Positions 45,767 to 54,216 of a stretch of 64,000 nt of DNA are shown piece after piece (the first letter of the stretch is position 1; each line of letters starts with the position of its first letter). This DNA comes from Albimonas sp963816545 (GTDB lineage: Bacteria > Pseudomonadota > Alphaproteobacteria > Rhodobacterales > Rhodobacteraceae). The notes beneath the pieces are model-generated. The model searched no databases and was not told the origin of the DNA. It saw only the letters and a list, made by a program, of their open reading frames with translations. The position numbers and the translations under genes were made by a program. The stretch is from the NCBI GenBank assembly GCA_963816545.1, contig CAWFLE010000005.1, forward strand, positions 124,001 through 188,000. The letters run 5' to 3'.

Positions 45767-45976
45767 TCAGCGTCGGCGCGCGGCCGAAACGACGCTCGCG
45801 AGCAGCACCGCGAGAGAGCCGAAGACGAGCAGCGCGCCGCCGACCAGGCCGGGCGCCCGCGCGACGTCCAGCGCCGCCCAGGACAGCGCCACCACCGCCA
45901 GAACCGCCGCGGTCAGGCGCGCGTCCGCCACGAACATCCCCGCCAGATCGCGCGCGACCTCCTCCAGAACCGTCAT
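45767..45976 (-). CDS. Small membrane protein, 69 residues
   Basis: Start at 45976 (MTVLEEVARDLAGMFVADAR), with two hydrophobic stretches (LTAAVLAVVALSWAAL and GLVGGALLVFGSLAVLLASV) and a basic end (SAARRR). It follows the COG4280 gene by ten bases in the same direction and probably belongs to that operon. No family is recognised. Confidence 0.65.
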   Translation of the reverse strand: MTVLEEVARDLAGMFVADARLTAAVLAVVALSWAALDVARAPGLVGGALLVFGSLAVLLASVVSAARRR

Positions 45977-45986
45977 GAGCCCCTCC

Positions 45987-46730
45987 TCAGGCCGCAGCCG
46001 CGATGCGCCGCGCCATCCCCGCACCGCCGAGGCCGGCGGCGAGGAACAGCGCCGCGAAGGCGAAAAGCGCAAGGTCGCCGCCGGGCCAGTCCACGCCCAG
46101 CCCCTCGCCCGTCCAGAACACGCCGAAGGCCGAGAGCATCACGCCGACGCCGAACTTCAGGGCGTTCTCCGGCACGCGCGCCAGCGGGCGGTGCACGATC
46201 GTCCCTACCGCCAGGACCAGCACACAGGCCAGAAGCGCCCCGAGGCCGGCGGCCCACATGAGCCCGCGTCCCGCGCCCACCGCGACCACGATGAAGGCGA
46301 CCTCCAGCCCCTCCAGCAGCACGGCCTTGTAGGCCGCCATGCCCGCGATCCAGTCGCGCGAGGCGGGCGTGCGTGCGGTCTCCGCCTGCAGCGCCGCGCT
46401 TTCGCGCGAGAAGATCGCCGTCTCGTCATGCAGCGGGATCACGCCGCCCGCCCGCAGCGCCGCCTTGCGCAGCCAGCCGAGGCCGAACAGCAGCAGAAGC
46501 ACGCCGATCCCGAGCTGCAACGCCCCGAGCGGCACCCGCGACAGCAGCGGCCCCAGCGCCAGCACCCCGGCCGCGAGCGTCGCCAGCGCCGCCGCCGTGC
46601 CGTAGAGCGCCGGCCGCCAGCCCGCGAGCGTGGCGACGACGAGGACGATGGTGAACGCCTCCACCACCTCCACCAGCGAGGCGGCGAAGGCCGAGCCGAT
46701 GGCGGGCGCGGCCGCCGACCAGCCGATCAC
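45987..46730 (-). CDS. COG4280-type predicted membrane protein
   Basis: 247 residues from GTG 46730, six or seven membrane helices. Blocks typical of the family: SAFAASLVEVVEAFTIVLVV (Glu-rich first helix), LLFGLGWLRKAALR, and the repeat-like AYKAVLLEGLEVAFIVVAVG. The paired glutamate helices suggest a cation transporter; the substrate is unknown. A 12-codon reading frame with a strong GAGGAGG site (46762-46727, MTRSPDRRIAP) ends in a GTGA overlap with this start and may couple translation. It lies 45 bp after the ChrB-like gene. Confidence 0.78.
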   Translation of the reverse strand: MIGWSAAAPAIGSAFAASLVEVVEAFTIVLVVATLAGWRPALYGTAAALATLAAGVLALGPLLSRVPLGALQLGIGVLLLLFGLGWLRKAALRAGGVIPLHDETAIFSRESAALQAETARTPASRDWIAGMAAYKAVLLEGLEVAFIVVAVGAGRGLMWAAGLGALLACVLVLAVGTIVHRPLARVPENALKFGVGVMLSAFGVFWTGEGLGVDWPGGDLALFAFAALFLAAGLGGAGMARRIAAAA

Positions 46731-46775
46731 GGCGCGATCCTGCGGTCAGGGCTCCGGGTCATGAGGCGCCTCCTC

Positions 46776-47318
46776 TCAGCGGTTCTCGTCATGGCGCTCG
46801 AACACGCGGCGGGCGTAGTCGTCGAGCGTGGTCTCGCAGCCTGCGAGCCGGGCGGCGGCCTCCCCGGCGCGCGGGGCGACGTAGAAGTCCAGGGCGCGGA
46901 TCTTGCCGAGCCAGCCCTGGAGCTTGCGCAGATCCACGTCATTCTCCTCAAGCTCGGCGTAGGTGTAGTGGTCGGCGGAGATCTCCCTGGCGACCTCCCG
47001 CTCGAAGTCGTCGCACTTGTCGATGAACTCGGCGTAGGCGTCGTCGCGGTCGGCCTTGAAGCGGCCGACCACCTTGGCCTCCTGCGAAGGGTCCAGCGCG
47101 ATGGTCTCCAGGATCACGCATTCGCCCCCGGCGTCGGCGATCTCGTTCTCCAGCATCTTCAGGCGGCGGGCGTGATCGGCGGTCTTCGGCAGCAGGCAGA
47201 CGCCGCCCTGGAGATAGACCGCGCCCATCCCCTTGAGCTTGCGCCACACGGCCATGCGCCGGGCCGCCGGTTCGGGCGGGATCCTGTAGGTGGTCAGCAG
47301 CCAGGCGATCTCGGTCAT
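46776..47318 (-). CDS. ChrB N-terminal domain protein (chromate-resistance-type regulator)
   Basis: 180 residues resembling the N-terminal half of ChrB: WLLTTYRIPPEPAARRMAVW, RKLKGMGAVYLQGGVCLLPK, then a helical region with EFIDKCDDFEREVAREI and the end LGKIRALDFY. ChrB-type proteins act as chromate-responsive regulators; this half has a PaaX-like winged-helix look. A perfect 18-bp palindrome lies 13 bp before its start, so it may repress its own operon with the COG4280 transporter-like gene. No chrA gene is in the window. Confidence 0.75.
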   Translation of the reverse strand: MTEIAWLLTTYRIPPEPAARRMAVWRKLKGMGAVYLQGGVCLLPKTADHARRLKMLENEIADAGGECVILETIALDPSQEAKVVGRFKADRDDAYAEFIDKCDDFEREVAREISADHYTYAELEENDVDLRKLQGWLGKIRALDFYVAPRAGEAAARLAGCETTLDDYARRVFERHDENR

Positions 47319-47330
47319 GTCTCAAGCTGA

Positions 47331-47348
47331 ATGTAGCGGCCGCTACAT
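47331..47348. promoter_or_regulatory. 18-bp perfect palindrome upstream of the ChrB-like gene
   Basis: ATGTAGCGGCCGCTACAT spans 47331-47348, between the divergent ChrB-like gene (start 47318) and the COG4705 gene (start 47497). Position suggests an operator. Confidence 0.65.
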
Positions 47349-47496
47349 GTCAAGCGTGACAGGCCGGGGCGCGCCGCATTGCCGATCCGCAATCCCCGCT
47401 CCAGACGCCTGAGATCCGGGGCGCGCACAAGGGGGGCCGACGGCGCCGGGAAAGGCCGCGCGCCGGCTCGGTCCAACCCCTGACGGAGGCGCTTCC

Positions 47497-48291
47497 ATGA
47501 CTGCGCAAAGCCCGGCGGCGGGGCGGGAGATCTGGAACAAGGTCCCCGCCGTCACCGCCTTCTTCTGGATCATCAAGATCCTCGCCACCACGGTGGGCGA
47601 AACGGCGGCCGACTTCCTCAACGAGGATCTGGGGCTCGGTCTGCTCGGCACCTCGGCGGCGACGGCCGCGGTCCTTGCGGTCCTGCTGTGGGTCCAGGTG
47701 AGCCGCGACCGCTACGTCGCCGGCATCTACTGGCCCGTGGTGGTGCTGATCTCCGTCGCCGGAACGCTGGTGACCGATTACCTGGTCGATGACCTCGGCG
47801 TCGGCCTGGGGGTCGCCACGGCGGGCTTCGGCGCGGCGCTGGCCGCGATGTTCGGGGCGTGGCAGGCGGCGGAGGGCACGCTCTCCATCCATTCCATCGT
47901 CACGGTCCGCCGAGAGCTGTTCTACTGGGCCGTCATCCTCCTGACCTTCGCCCTGGGCACCGCCGCGGGAGACCTGCTGGCCGAGGGCCTGTCGCTCGGC
48001 TTCGCGACCTCCGGCGCGGTGTTCGGGGCGCTGATCGCCCTCACCGCGCTTGCGTGGCGCGCCTTCGGGCTGAACGGCGTCGCGGCCTTCTGGATCGCCT
48101 ACGTGCTGACCCGGCCGCTGGGCGCCTCGCTGGGCGACCTGCTGTCCCAGCCCGCGTCGGACGGGGGGCTCGGCTTCGGCGCCACCTCCACCACCGAGGT
48201 GTTCCTCGCCGCCATCGTCGCCCTGGTCGCCTGGCTGGCGATCACCCGGGTGGACCTCGAACGGGGCCGCCCCGCCCCGGGCGAGGCCTGA
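47497..48291 (+). CDS. COG4705-type membrane protein, copy 1
   Basis: 264 residues, about eight helices arranged as an internal repeat: PAVTAFFWIIKILATTVGET, FLNEDLGLGLLGTSAATAAV, later YWAVILLTFALGTAAGDLLA and FWIAYVLTRPLGASLGDLLS. The repeated TxG(E/D)T..D and RPxGAxxGD motifs are those of COG4705 (uncharacterised membrane-anchored proteins). Function is unknown; the acidic membrane residues and a two-component system downstream hint at metal or acid stress. Confidence 0.82.
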   Translation: MTAQSPAAGREIWNKVPAVTAFFWIIKILATTVGETAADFLNEDLGLGLLGTSAATAAVLAVLLWVQVSRDRYVAGIYWPVVVLISVAGTLVTDYLVDDLGVGLGVATAGFGAALAAMFGAWQAAEGTLSIHSIVTVRRELFYWAVILLTFALGTAAGDLLAEGLSLGFATSGAVFGALIALTALAWRAFGLNGVAAFWIAYVLTRPLGASLGDLLSQPASDGGLGFGATSTTEVFLAAIVALVAWLAITRVDLERGRPAPGEA

Positions 48292-48357
48292 GACCGCGGC
48301 CGCGGCCCGCGGCGAAGGCGGCGGGCCGCTTCTTCCCAACCTACCGGATCAGAGCCT

Positions 48358-49218
48358 ATGACCTATTCCGCAGACGCCTCCACGCCTGCCGCACCCGACG
48401 GCTCCGCCGCCGTGAACAAGATCGCCGAGGTCACCGCCGCCTTCTGGCTGCTCAAGATCATCGCCACGACGCTGGGCGAGACGGCGGGCGACTTCCTCGC
48501 CCAGACCCTCGGGCTCGGCTACGTGGCCGGGCTCGGGATCACCGGCGCCCTTCTCGTGGCGATGCTGATCGCGCAGGTGCGGGCGGAGCGGTTCCATCCG
48601 CTGCTGTTCTGGGGCGCGATCATCGCCACCACCACGGCGGGGACCGAGATCTCGGACATGATGGACCGCACCTTCGGGCTCGGCTACGTCGTCGGCGCGG
48701 CGATCCTGGCCGCGGGGCTCGCGGGCACGCTCGCCGTGTGGTGGGCGCGGGAACGGGACCTGAGCGTCGATCCCCTCGTGCGGTCCGAGGCCGAGATCCT
48801 GTTCTGGGTCGCGGTCCTCTTCTCCAACAGCCTCGGAACCGCCTTCGGGGATGCGCTGGTGGACGTGGCCAGGCTGGGCTACGGGCCGGCGGCGCTGGTC
48901 ACCTCGGCCGTGATCGGGGTCGTGCTGGCGCTCCACTATCTGACCCGGATCAACCCGACGGCGCTGTTCTGGATCGCCTTCATCTTCACCCGCCCCTTCG
49001 GCGCCACCTTCGGCGATCTGCTCACCAAGCCCTCCGACCACGGCGGCCTCGCGCTCGGCACGCTGCCCGCCACCGGCGTGGAGGTGGCGCTGATGGCGGT
49101 CGTGCTCGGCGCCTCGATCCTCTGGGGCCGCCGCGCCGGGGACGCGCGGCCCGCCCTCGCCACGGACCGCCGAGCCGGCCGCGCCGTCACGGCGACAACC
49201 TCGGGAGACATGAGATGA
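48358..49218 (+). CDS. COG4705-type membrane protein, copy 2
   Basis: 286 residues, paralogous to the gene just upstream: KIAEVTAAFWLLKIIATTLG, FLAQTLGLGYVAGLGITGAL, FWVAVLFSNSLGTAFGDALV and FWIAFIFTRPFGATFGDLLT. The pair arose by duplication and has since diverged. Its stop overlaps the PepSY-like gene (ATGA), so it is co-translated with it. Confidence 0.82.
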   Translation: MTYSADASTPAAPDGSAAVNKIAEVTAAFWLLKIIATTLGETAGDFLAQTLGLGYVAGLGITGALLVAMLIAQVRAERFHPLLFWGAIIATTTAGTEISDMMDRTFGLGYVVGAAILAAGLAGTLAVWWARERDLSVDPLVRSEAEILFWVAVLFSNSLGTAFGDALVDVARLGYGPAALVTSAVIGVVLALHYLTRINPTALFWIAFIFTRPFGATFGDLLTKPSDHGGLALGTLPATGVEVALMAVVLGASILWGRRAGDARPALATDRRAGRAVTATTSGDMR

Positions 49219-49784
49219 CCCTTGCAAGAACCGCCCTCCACGCCCTGATCTGCGGCATCGTGCTCGGCGGTCCGGCCCTTGCGCTGGACGACGCCGAGGA
49301 GGCCGAATTCGCGGTCGTCGCCCCGCACTCCCTCCTGGACGCGGTGCGCACCGTCGCCGCGGACGCCTCGGGCCCCGTCTACGACGCCGCCATCGAGACG
49401 CAGGACGGGCGCCCGGTCTACGAGATCGGCGCGCTTCTCTCCGGCAAGGCCGCCACCTACGTCGTCGATCCGCGGACCGGCCGCATCCTCAACCGCGGCG
49501 CCCCCGGCCCTATCGGCCGCGCCACGGGCGAAGACGGCGACGGCGCGGACCGCGTCGGGGTTCCCCTCGCCGACGCCATCGCCTCCGCCGAGCAGGCGGC
49601 GGGCGGCCGGGCGATGGAGGCGGAGCTGGAGCGCGACGACGACGGGGAGGGGGATAGCGGCGCCGTCTGGCAGATCCGCGTGGCCTCCTCGCAGGCCGCG
49701 CCGGCGCTGGTCGCGGTGGACGCCGATACCGGCGACGTGCTTGCCACGGGGCCGGCGGACGACGATGACTCGGACGACGACTAA
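49215..49784 (+). CDS. Secreted PepSY-like domain protein
   Basis: 189 residues with a signal peptide (LHALICGIVLGGPALALDD) and two PepSY-like repeats: DAAIETQDGRPVYEIGALLS .. ATYVVDPRTGRILN and QIRVASSQAAPALVAVDADT. The C-terminus is a run of Asp (DDDDSDDD). PepSY proteins modulate or sense in the periplasm. Context between COG4705 paralogues and a two-component system suggests an accessory sensor. Confidence 0.75.
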   Translation: MTLARTALHALICGIVLGGPALALDDAEEAEFAVVAPHSLLDAVRTVAADASGPVYDAAIETQDGRPVYEIGALLSGKAATYVVDPRTGRILNRGAPGPIGRATGEDGDGADRVGVPLADAIASAEQAAGGRAMEAELERDDDGEGDSGAVWQIRVASSQAAPALVAVDADTGDVLATGPADDDDSDDD

Positions 49785-49791
49785 GACGCGC

Positions 49792-49815
49792 GCCCCGGCG
49801 GTCCGCCGCCGGGGC
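49792..49815. terminator. Intercistronic hairpin before the response regulator
   Basis: GCCCCGGCGG-TCCG-CCGCCGGGGC, a perfect 10-bp stem, starts 8 bp after the PepSY gene stop. There is no T tract, so it may attenuate or stabilise rather than terminate. Confidence 0.45.
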
Positions 49816-49835
49816 GACTTTCCGGGAACCCGCCC

Positions 49836-50513
49836 ATGAAGCTGCTGCTGATCGAGGACGACGCCCGCACCGCCGATTACATCGCCGGCGGCCTGCGGGC
49901 CGAGGGGCACGTGGTGGACCACCTCTCCGACGGGAGGGAGGGCCTGATCCAGGCGACCACAGCCGATTACGACGGGCTGATCGTGGACCGGATGCTGCCC
50001 TCGCTCGACGGGCTGTCGCTGGTGCGCACGCTCCGGGGCGCGAAGGTGCGCACGCCGGTCCTGTTCCTGACCGCCCTCGACGGGGTGGACGACCGCGTGG
50101 AGGGGCTCAACGCCGGCGCCGACGACTACCTTGTGAAGCCGTTTTCGTTCGCGGAGCTGTCGGCGCGGCTCGCGGCCCTCGGCCGGCGTCCGCAGATGCG
50201 GGAGGAGAGCACGGTCCTGCGGGTGGCGGACCTGGAGATGGACGTGATCCGCCGCAAGGTGACCCGCGCCGGGCGGCCCATCGACCTTCAGCCGCGGGAG
50301 TTCCGCCTGCTGGAGCACCTCCTGCGGAACGCCGGGCGCGTCCAGACCCGGACCATGCTGCTGGAGGCGGTGTGGGAGATCCGCTTCGACCCGCAGACCA
50401 ACGTGGTGGAGACCCATGTCAGCCGGCTGCGCGCCAAGGTGGACAAGCCCTTCGGACAGGAGCTGATCCGCACGGTGCGCGGGGCCGGCTACACCATCCG
50501 GGAGACGGCGTGA
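49836..50513 (+). CDS. OmpR-family response regulator
   Basis: 225 residues. The receiver domain (1-120) has acidic pocket EDD (7-9), phosphoacceptor Asp51 in LIVDRMLPS, Thr79 and Lys101 in LVKPFSF. The winged-helix domain shows LQPREFRLLEHLLRNAGRV and VETHVSRLRAKVDKPFGQEL. It is close to the CzcR/CopR-type subgroup that governs metal or envelope stress genes. Its stop overlaps the kinase start (GTGA at 50510). Confidence 0.93.
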   Translation: MKLLLIEDDARTADYIAGGLRAEGHVVDHLSDGREGLIQATTADYDGLIVDRMLPSLDGLSLVRTLRGAKVRTPVLFLTALDGVDDRVEGLNAGADDYLVKPFSFAELSARLAALGRRPQMREESTVLRVADLEMDVIRRKVTRAGRPIDLQPREFRLLEHLLRNAGRVQTRTMLLEAVWEIRFDPQTNVVETHVSRLRAKVDKPFGQELIRTVRGAGYTIRETA

Positions 50514-51907
50514 GCGGCCCGGCCCCGGGGCGCCCGACGCTCGCGCGCTCGGCGAGAGGGTCCGGCCTCGTCCGGCTGGGCGGCCTGCTGACGCTGGTCT
50601 TCCTCCTCGCGAACCTGATCGCGTTCCTCGCCGCGTGGCGGATCTCGACCCTCGAGATGGAGAGCCGCCTGCGCCACGCGCTGACGATCGAGATGCAGGA
50701 CCTGGAGGCGCTTGGCCGAAGCGAAGGGCCGGAGGCGATGATCGAGGAGCTTCAGGAGCGCGCCGCCGCCGCCCCGCCGGCCGAGTCGCTGCATGTCGCC
50801 TGGCGCGGGGAATCGGCGGTGGGCGACGCGCGGCTCGATGCTCCGTTCCTCGGCTTCCGCGAGATCTCCGAGGCGGAGGCCGACATCGCGCCGCCGGGCC
50901 GGGCAGCGGACGGCTATCTCGCCCTGGGGGGCGAAGCGGCGGGCGTGCCGTTCGTGATCGGGCGGAGCACCGAGTTCCGCGACGAGGTGGCCGAGATCTT
51001 CTCGCAGGCGATGCTGGCGGGCCTCGGCCTCTCGGCCATACTCGCGGTGGCGGGCACGCTGTGGTTCCTCGGCCGGGCGGAGGCGCGGCTCGACGCCATC
51101 GGCCGCGCCCTGGACGCCGCCGCCGCCGGGGATCTGGCGGTGCGCGCGCCGGCGGACGGGAGCGGCGACGACCTCTCGCGCGTCGCGGTCGCGATCAACG
51201 GCATGCTGGACCGGCTGGAGGACAATGTCGGCAGCCTGCGTCAGGTCTCGGCCGACATCGCGCATGACCTCCGCACGCCGCTGGGCCGCCTGCGCGGCAC
51301 GCTGGAGCGGATGCGAGACGCCCCGGATCCCGCCGCCGCGGAAGAGGCCATCGCGCAGGTGGACGCCATCGTCGCCTCCTTCCATGCCCTCCTGCGGATC
51401 GCGCAGATCGAGGGCGGCAGCCCCCGCGCGCGGTTCGCGCCCGTGGACCTGCGCGACCTGTGCGCGACGCTGGCCGATCTCTTCGGTCCGGAGGCGGAGG
51501 AACAGGGCCGCGCCTTCGCGCTGCATGTTCCCCAGGGGCCGCCGGCCCGCATTCCCGGAGACAGGGACCTGCTGGCGCAGATGCTGTCGAACCTGATCGA
51601 GAACGCCCTCCGCCACGCCCCGCCGCCCGCTTCCATCTCGCTGGAGCTGAGCCTGACGCCGCGGACAGCTGAAATCGCCGTTTCCGACGCGGGGCCCGGC
51701 ATCCCGTCCGGAGAGCGGGAGCGCGTGTTCCGGCGCCTCTACCGGCTGGAGCGGAGCCGCACCACCGCCGGCAGCGGCCTCGGGCTCAGCCTCGCCGCCG
51801 CGGTGGCGCGCCTGCATGGCGGAGCGATCCGGCTGGAGGATGCCGGCCCCGGCCTCCGGGCCGTGGCGTCGCTGCCGCTTCGCGAGGGCGGCGCGCCTGC
51901 GGCATGA
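50510..51907 (+). CDS. Sensor histidine kinase
   Basis: 465 residues from a GTG start. Two membrane helices (about 25-43 and 165-185) flank a periplasmic domain. A HAMP-like segment (RALDAAAAGDLAVRAPADGS) is followed by the H box SADIAHDLRTPLGRLRGTLE with the phospho-His near residue 252, N box LSNLIENALRHA, G1 VSDAGPGIPSGERE and G2 TTAGSGLGLSLA. It is the partner of the overlapping regulator gene; the pair may control the COG4705/PepSY genes upstream. Confidence 0.93.
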   Translation: MSGPAPGRPTLARSARGSGLVRLGGLLTLVFLLANLIAFLAAWRISTLEMESRLRHALTIEMQDLEALGRSEGPEAMIEELQERAAAAPPAESLHVAWRGESAVGDARLDAPFLGFREISEAEADIAPPGRAADGYLALGGEAAGVPFVIGRSTEFRDEVAEIFSQAMLAGLGLSAILAVAGTLWFLGRAEARLDAIGRALDAAAAGDLAVRAPADGSGDDLSRVAVAINGMLDRLEDNVGSLRQVSADIAHDLRTPLGRLRGTLERMRDAPDPAAAEEAIAQVDAIVASFHALLRIAQIEGGSPRARFAPVDLRDLCATLADLFGPEAEEQGRAFALHVPQGPPARIPGDRDLLAQMLSNLIENALRHAPPPASISLELSLTPRTAEIAVSDAGPGIPSGERERVFRRLYRLERSRTTAGSGLGLSLAAAVARLHGGAIRLEDAGPGLRAVASLPLREGGAPAA

Positions 51908-52301
51908 CGCGCGGTCCGGGCCCGGAAACGCCGGGGGCGCGCATCTCCGCCGCCTCGGCGGTCGGGCGCGGGACGTCATCTCGCTCCGGATCGCTGTGCG
52001 CCTCGGGCGGACGCCGAGCGTCGCGAAGCTGACCCCGCCGGCGTTCGCTCCCGGCTCGTTCCGGCAGATCGTGATGCGCCGTTCGGTCCCGGCGCGCGGA
52101 TCGTCGGCGTGTTCAAGAGCGCCGGAGACACGCTCCAGCTTGGCCTCCGTCCCCCGTGCGGACCGAAACGACCCCGGCGCGCGCCCTCGGACATCGCCCC
52201 GCGCTTCGGAACTTCGCCCGAACGCGCAGGCGCCTGCCGATCGTTCGATCGGCAGGCGCATGTCCAGCCATCACGGGCAGGAGGCGGCTTTTCGGACGCT
52301 C
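51908..52301. other. Gene-free spacer between convergent genes, with a long hairpin
   Basis: No gene is supported. A perfect 13-bp stem (GCGCCTGCCGATC, loop GTTC, 52230-52259) lies about 43 bp past the stop of the aspartokinase gene and may end the ectoine operon, although no T tract follows. The rest shows nothing distinctive. Confidence 0.55.
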
Positions 52302-53748
52302 TCAGGCGGCGTCCCGGACGCCCTCGCCGGCGGCGGGCTGACCCTCCACCAGCTCCTGATGCATCGCCTTTACGGCGGCGGTCTCGTCATCCGCGGAGAC
52401 GAGGATCTGCACGTCCACCCCCCGCCCGAGATCCTGCACCGCCAGCACCCGCACGCCCGCACGCTCCAGCGCCTCCAAGCTCCGGCGCACCGCGGAAAGG
52501 CCGTTCAGGTTGCGCCCCAGCGCCGAAACCAGCGCCACCTTGCGGATGTTCACCCGGGCGTTGGGGCAGGCCTGCATCACGTCCACCTCCACGCGCTTCA
52601 CCTGCTTGAGCGAGGCGTTGACGTAGTGAGTGATCGTGTTGGCGTTGGAGGACTTGGACACGATCCAGACCCGGTGGCGCGACATCGCCTCCAGGATCTT
52701 CGAGTCGTAGCCCTTCACGCCGACCATGTCCTGCTCGAACACCTCGACGGCCAACACCTGCAGCCCGGTCACCATCTCCACCCGCGCCTGCTCGGACGGC
52801 TCGTTGTCGATCAGGGTGCCGGGGTCCTCCGGCTCGAACGCGTTGGTCACGCGCAGGGGGATGCCGGCCTGGCGCAGGGTCTTGGCGGCGCGCGGATGGA
52901 TCGCCTCCATCCCGAGATTCGAGAGCTGGTCCGCCACGTCGTAATTCGTGCGCCCCAGCTTCCGCACCGCGTCCACGCCCACCACGTTCGGATCGGCGGA
53001 GGAGAGGTGGAATTCCTTGTGCACGATCGCCTCGCGCGCCTTGGTGTGGGCGGCGATGCGGGAGAACGTCACCTCGGAATAGCCGCGGTCGAACTCCTTC
53101 ATCAGCCCCTCGCGGCACTGGGCGTAGCCGGTGACGATGGGCAGCTCGCGGGCCAGGTCGATGTCCTCGAACCCGCGGCGGATGCGCTCCTCCAGGTCCG
53201 GCTGCGTGTCGTCGCGCCAGCCGGTGAGGTCCACGAAGCGGGCGTTGACGTTGTGCCGGCGCAGGAGCGTGGCGGTGACGAAGGCGGAATGCGCCTCGCC
53301 CAGGCCCGACAGCAGCTCCCGGATCGTGAGCATGTGCGCGTCGAGCTGGAAGTGCCCGTAGCTGCACAGGCGCTGAAGGTCGATCAGGCAGGACCGGGCG
53401 CCCTCGATCCGCTCGCGCACGAAATCGTCCGCGGCGCGCAGGTCGGCGCTCTCGGTCAGGATCCTGGCGTGGGCCTCCTGCATGGCGCGCAGGGTGGCGT
53501 TCAGCGCCCTCGGACCAGCCGTGATCGTTGTCGGCCTCCGCGAACATGGCGTAGACGCCCGGCTGGCCGGATTTCTTGTGCTCCAGCAGCAGGTTGGTGA
53601 TGCCGCCATAGGCGGAGACCACGAAGATGCGCTGGTAGAGCTCGTCCGCCGTCCGGTTCCCGATGAACAGCCCGTCCAGAAGTTCGGGCGTGCGGGACAT
53701 GGAGGTTCCGCCGATCTTCTCGACGGTATGGGCATTGAGGTCAGACAT
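52302..53748 (-). CDS. ask: Ectoine-type aspartate kinase (frame broken near 53508)
   Basis: It phosphorylates aspartate to feed ectoine synthesis. The N-terminal part (HTVEKIGGTSMS, RIFVVSAYGGITNLLLEHKK) and the rest (GEAHSAFVTATLLRRHNVNA, GYSEVTFSRIAAHTKAREAI, two C-terminal ACT domains with VNIRKVALVSALGRNLNG) are in different frames; the break is in the ATGGCGCGCAGGG/ACCAGCCG area at 53500-53515. Repaired length is about 482 residues. Being last in ectABC-ask and lacking the usual long regulatory region fits the Ask_Ect subtype, which is less feedback-sensitive. The start at 53748 has GAGGG upstream. Confidence 0.92.
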
Positions 53749-53819
53749 TTCGACCCTCTTTTCGTTGACGCGCCCGCCGGGCTTGGCCGGGCGGGCGCGG
53801 AAGCGGTCAACCTGGCGGC

Positions 53820-54203
53820 TCAGTCCGCCGGGGCGTAGGAGCCGTCCTCTCGGTGGACCTCCTTGCCCGTCACCGGCGGGTTGAAGCAGCAGGCCAGCAC
53901 CAGTTCGGTCTTCGCGCGAAGGATGTGCTTGTCGTGCTTGTCGAGCGCATACATCACGCCCGGCTTGATCTCGTGCACCTCGCCGGTCGCGAGATCCTCG
54001 ATGGACCCCTCGCCGGAGGAGCACCAGACCGCCTCGAAATGGTGCTTGTAGTGGAACGTATGCTCCGCGCCCGCCTCGATGACGGTGATGTGGAAGCTGA
54101 ACCCCATCCCGTCGTCGGCCAGCAGCAGCCGGGTGGATTTCCAGCGCTCGGCGCCGACCTCGCGGTCGGTTCCGCGGCAGGCGTTGAAATCGCGAACGAT
54201 CAT
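53820..54203 (-). CDS. ectC: L-ectoine synthase
   Basis: 127 residues, a cupin enzyme that cyclises N-gamma-acetyl-diaminobutyrate to ectoine. Diagnostic sequence: MIVRDFNACRGTDREV, STRLLLADDGMGFSFHITVI, YKHHFEAVWCSSGEGSIED and YALDKHDKHILRAK, including the metal-binding Glu, Tyr and His positions of the cupin fold. Length is normal. It follows ectB after 13 bp. Confidence 0.97.
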   Translation of the reverse strand: MIVRDFNACRGTDREVGAERWKSTRLLLADDGMGFSFHITVIEAGAEHTFHYKHHFEAVWCSSGEGSIEDLATGEVHEIKPGVMYALDKHDKHILRAKTELVLACCFNPPVTGKEVHREDGSYAPAD

Positions 54204-54216
54204 GTATTTCCCCTTC

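Noticed and set aside
47859..49214. A long frame upstream of the PepSY gene in the same frame
   Set aside because: It is an out-of-frame reading of the two COG4705 genes; the PepSY protein starts at 49215 with a proper signal peptide and ATGA overlap.
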